Source: Acidobacteriota bacterium (GTDB taxonomy: Bacteria; Acidobacteriota; UBA6911; JACOSC01). Taken from it: 43,125 nt of DNA. Position numbers and translations under genes: made by a program. The stretch is taken from the NCBI GenBank assembly GCA_016179055.1, contig JACOSC010000018.1:1-43125 (forward strand). The letters run 5' to 3'. Every line of letters starts with the position of its first letter. Within the stretch, counting starts at the first letter, position 1. The notes under the pieces are model-generated. The model was not told the DNA's origin and ran no database searches. It saw only the letters and a program-made list of their open reading frames with translations. Positions 41,527 to 43,125 of this stretch are shown here, in pieces.

Positions 41527-42423
41527 CTATTCATGACAGGTCCGGGCTTCTTGAGCCTGCAGGCTTTCCTCTTCAATTTGTATAGTTGTATGGTCGATTT
41601 GAAAATGGTCACGGCACCGCCGGCTCATCTCAGCCAGTACTGTCCGGCGGTTGCTTTCCCTACACACCACCGCATGGCAACTCATGGCGTGCATGCCGGA
41701 GGTCAGCGTCCAGACATGCAAGTCATGCAAGGATTCCACACCATGAACGGAGGTGAGAGCGTTTTTCATAGACAATATATTAACATGAGCCGGGGTACCT
41801 TCCAACAAGACATCGACGACGTCTCTGAGCAAGCGCCACGAACTATATAAAATCAGTAGGGCGACCAGCATACTAACGATGGAATCCGCCAGGTACCACT
41901 GTCCGAACAGCATGGCCAATCCGGCTATGACCGCCCCCACCGAGCCCAGGGTATCCCCCATTACATGTAAGAAAGCCCCGTGAACATTTAAATTGCCTAC
42001 GTGTGATTTGTGCAGGAAAAAAGCGCTCAGCAGATTAACCATTAATCCAACCGTCGCAACGATGAGCATAGGCAGGCTATTGACTTGGGGCGGGTTGGCC
42101 ATGCGGCGGTAGGCTTCGACGCCGACGATCAGCGCCATGAGAACGAGCGCGACGCCGTTAACCAGCGCGATGAGAATCTCGACACGATAATAGCCATACG
42201 TCTTCTCTGCCGTGGCCGGTCGACATGAGACCCAAAGCGCAAAAAGACTCAACCCAAGCGCCGCCACATCGGTTAGCATGTGGCCGGCATCGGCCATGAG
42301 CGCCAAGCTGTTGGTGTACCAGCCGCCGACAAATTCGGCCACCATATAAACGCCTGTGAGAATTATCGCTCTGACGAGTCCCCGACGTCCCTCCCCGTTG
42401 CACTGATCATGGTTCGAACGCAT
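41527..42423 (-). CDS. cation diffusion facilitator (CzcD/ZitB type)
   Basis: This 298-residue metal exporter of the CDF family swaps cytosolic Zn2+ or related ions for protons. Six membrane helices are visible. The metal site A residues lie in LALMADAGHMLTDVAALG (helix II) and VMGDTLGSVGAVI (helix V). The C-terminal dimerisation domain (HGVESLHDLHVWTLTSGM, HTTIQIEEESL) is complete. The His-rich loop between helices IV and V is short. With the RND system, the locus carries two metal export routes. No metal regulator is recognisable nearby, and no strong ribosome binding site precedes 42423. Confidence 0.93.
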   Translation of the reverse strand: MRSNHDQCNGEGRRGLVRAIILTGVYMVAEFVGGWYTNSLALMADAGHMLTDVAALGLSLFALWVSCRPATAEKTYGYYRVEILIALVNGVALVLMALIVGVEAYRRMANPPQVNSLPMLIVATVGLMVNLLSAFFLHKSHVGNLNVHGAFLHVMGDTLGSVGAVIAGLAMLFGQWYLADSIVSMLVALLILYSSWRLLRDVVDVLLEGTPAHVNILSMKNALTSVHGVESLHDLHVWTLTSGMHAMSCHAVVCRESNRRTVLAEMSRRCRDHFQIDHTTIQIEEESLQAQEARTCHE

Positions 42424-42649
42424 AATTTCCGTTAGCTTTCAGGCCTTCCGCTCCCCCAGTGAGGCGCCGGCTCTTCAAGAACTCTCCCCCGCGGGTGGAA
42501 GCCCCAACTACCGTAATTGTGTATTGAAAGCCTTACGCCTGTCAATCTTTATTTCTGCTGCGCGCGCGAAAATCTTGGCCGGCCGGTAATCGCTCAACGC
42601 CGCCGCTCCCACACGGGCACTTTTAACTATTGATGAAGTCATTTTTTAG

Positions 42650-42667
42650 CCTCCTTGCGCAAGGAGG
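42650..42667. repeat. 18-bp perfect palindrome
   Basis: CCTCCTTGCGCAAGGAGG has 9-bp arms with no loop bases between them. Its arms contain a Shine-Dalgarno-like AAGGAGG on either strand. It could be a regulator binding site or a small hairpin. Confidence 0.45.
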
Positions 42668-42958
42668 AAGTTTGCCATTTTTTTGCAAGACGCGCTGTAG
42701 TGCTAGGCCGAAGCCTGAGGGGCACGGCCTGGCAAGGGGGCCGACATCCCGGCGACGAGATCACCGTTGCCGACCGAGCGGCGAGGAAAGCTCAGCGAGC
42801 GAATTCCACAACGCGGCACATGGCAGCGCTGCCCACGACGTCGGTGAGGCGCAAAACCAAAGCTTCGTAAACGTGTGCGTTTTGTGGCGATCCCTTCGCA
42901 CCGCCCAGCGGCCGCGTTCGTGACTGGGAATTCCTTTCTCGTCATGTGTCATCGGTTA

Positions 42959-42998
42959 GTTACGAGGCGTAAGGGCCGGCGTCATTGTGCCTCGTAAC
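42959..42998. repeat. 10-bp inverted repeat
   Basis: GTTACGAGGC and GCCTCGTAAC are perfect inverted repeats separated by 20 bases. No related copy was noticed elsewhere in the window. Confidence 0.4.
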
Positions 42999-43038
42999 GG
43001 ATCGTTAATTATCTGACAAGATGAATTTGTGCTGAAAC

Positions 43039-43072
43039 GGGCAAAACATTTTCTGGAGGTCGGGTTTTGCCC
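43039..43072 (+). terminator. hairpin, possible terminator
   Basis: GGGCAAAAC and GTTTTGCCC form a 9-bp stem with a 16-base loop, followed by TTTATT. A terminator role is possible, but the T run is short and no gene is seen before it. Confidence 0.3.
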
Positions 43073-43125
43073 TTTATTCATGCGGGCGTTTGACGGTTTT
43101 AAACCCATTCAACTGGGCCTCTCCC

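Larger units (their letters stand above)
42424..43125. other. gene-free right edge with three hairpins
   Basis: Plus-strand frames of 71-97 residues here have no family likeness and unusual composition. I see an 18-bp perfect palindrome CCTCCTTGCGCAAGGAGG (42650-42667), a GTTACGAGGC/GCCTCGTAAC stem with a 20-base loop (42959-42998) and a GGGCAAAAC/GTTTTGCCC stem (43039-43072). Confidence 0.5.

Noticed and set aside
42630-42923. 97-residue plus-strand ORF near the right edge
   Set aside because: Its composition is Arg/Ser/Ala-rich as in random GC-rich DNA, its start overlaps a palindrome and no family is recognisable.
1-43125. CRISPR arrays, tRNA and rRNA genes
   Set aside because: I looked for regularly spaced repeats and for tRNA or rRNA-like stretches on both strands and saw none.

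Overview
The window reads as a chromosomal segment of a diderm, probably uncultured bacterium. A VWFA-related secreted protein, FG-GAP/VCBS proteins, a secreted PQQ-type propeller, a Memo-family protein and a pyrR-pyrB-pyrC order all fit an Acidobacteriota-like genome. That placement is inference: there is no rRNA or tRNA here to test it. An outer-membrane TolC-family protein plus an RND pump shows that the cell has two membranes.

Layout. 0.4-10.2 kb: a coiled-coil protein with a Lys/Ala-rich tail, the VWFA protein, the Memo-like protein, a 291-bp highly palindromic non-coding element, pyruvate phosphate dikinase, a PilZ protein, a frameshifted sugar O-methyltransferase, and a large secreted propeller protein. 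10.3-11.4 kb: an AT-rich DNA methyltransferase with a small partner ORF. 11.6-15.8 kb: a 14-repeat VCBS protein, a membrane protein with two HxxxCxxC motifs, and a PhzF-family protein. 15.8-17.4 kb: an accessory patch with a MazF-type toxin/antitoxin pair, a small Imm32-like ORF followed by a convincing integron-type attC site, and a 280-bp inverted-repeat element. 17.5-21.0 kb: a DUF5658-like membrane protein and the pyrimidine operon pyrR-pyrB-pyrC. 21.3-26.6 kb: an AT-rich Fic protein, an alpha/beta hydrolase and two secreted proteins. 26.8-35.6 kb: a secreted unknown protein and a three-part heavy-metal RND efflux system (TolC-like, RND pump, membrane-fusion lipoprotein) with a damaged FG-GAP gene upstream. 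36.5-42.4 kb: an EamA transporter, a XerC/D recombinase, a frameshifted PIN toxin with its antitoxin followed by a partial attC, a LOG-family protein, a second TIR-bounded element, a GrdB-like protein lacking the redox residues, and a CDF metal exporter. The last 0.7 kb holds only hairpins.

How it fits together. The housekeeping content covers PEP/pyruvate interconversion, de novo pyrimidine synthesis and chromosome-dimer resolution. Two metal-export systems (RND and CDF) sit 6-14 kb apart. The accessory content (a methyltransferase, Fic, two toxin-antitoxin modules and a possible immunity protein) sits in patches that are AT-richer or flanked by attC-like sites. The intergenic space is dense in short inverted-repeat families, including TIR-bounded elements ending in GTAACTGTTCA and a REP-like ACAGAACCG...GGTAGCG family. 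The attC-linked toxin/antitoxin and immunity-like genes with no integrase, together with the nested-palindrome TIR elements, are the parts most likely to repay closer work.
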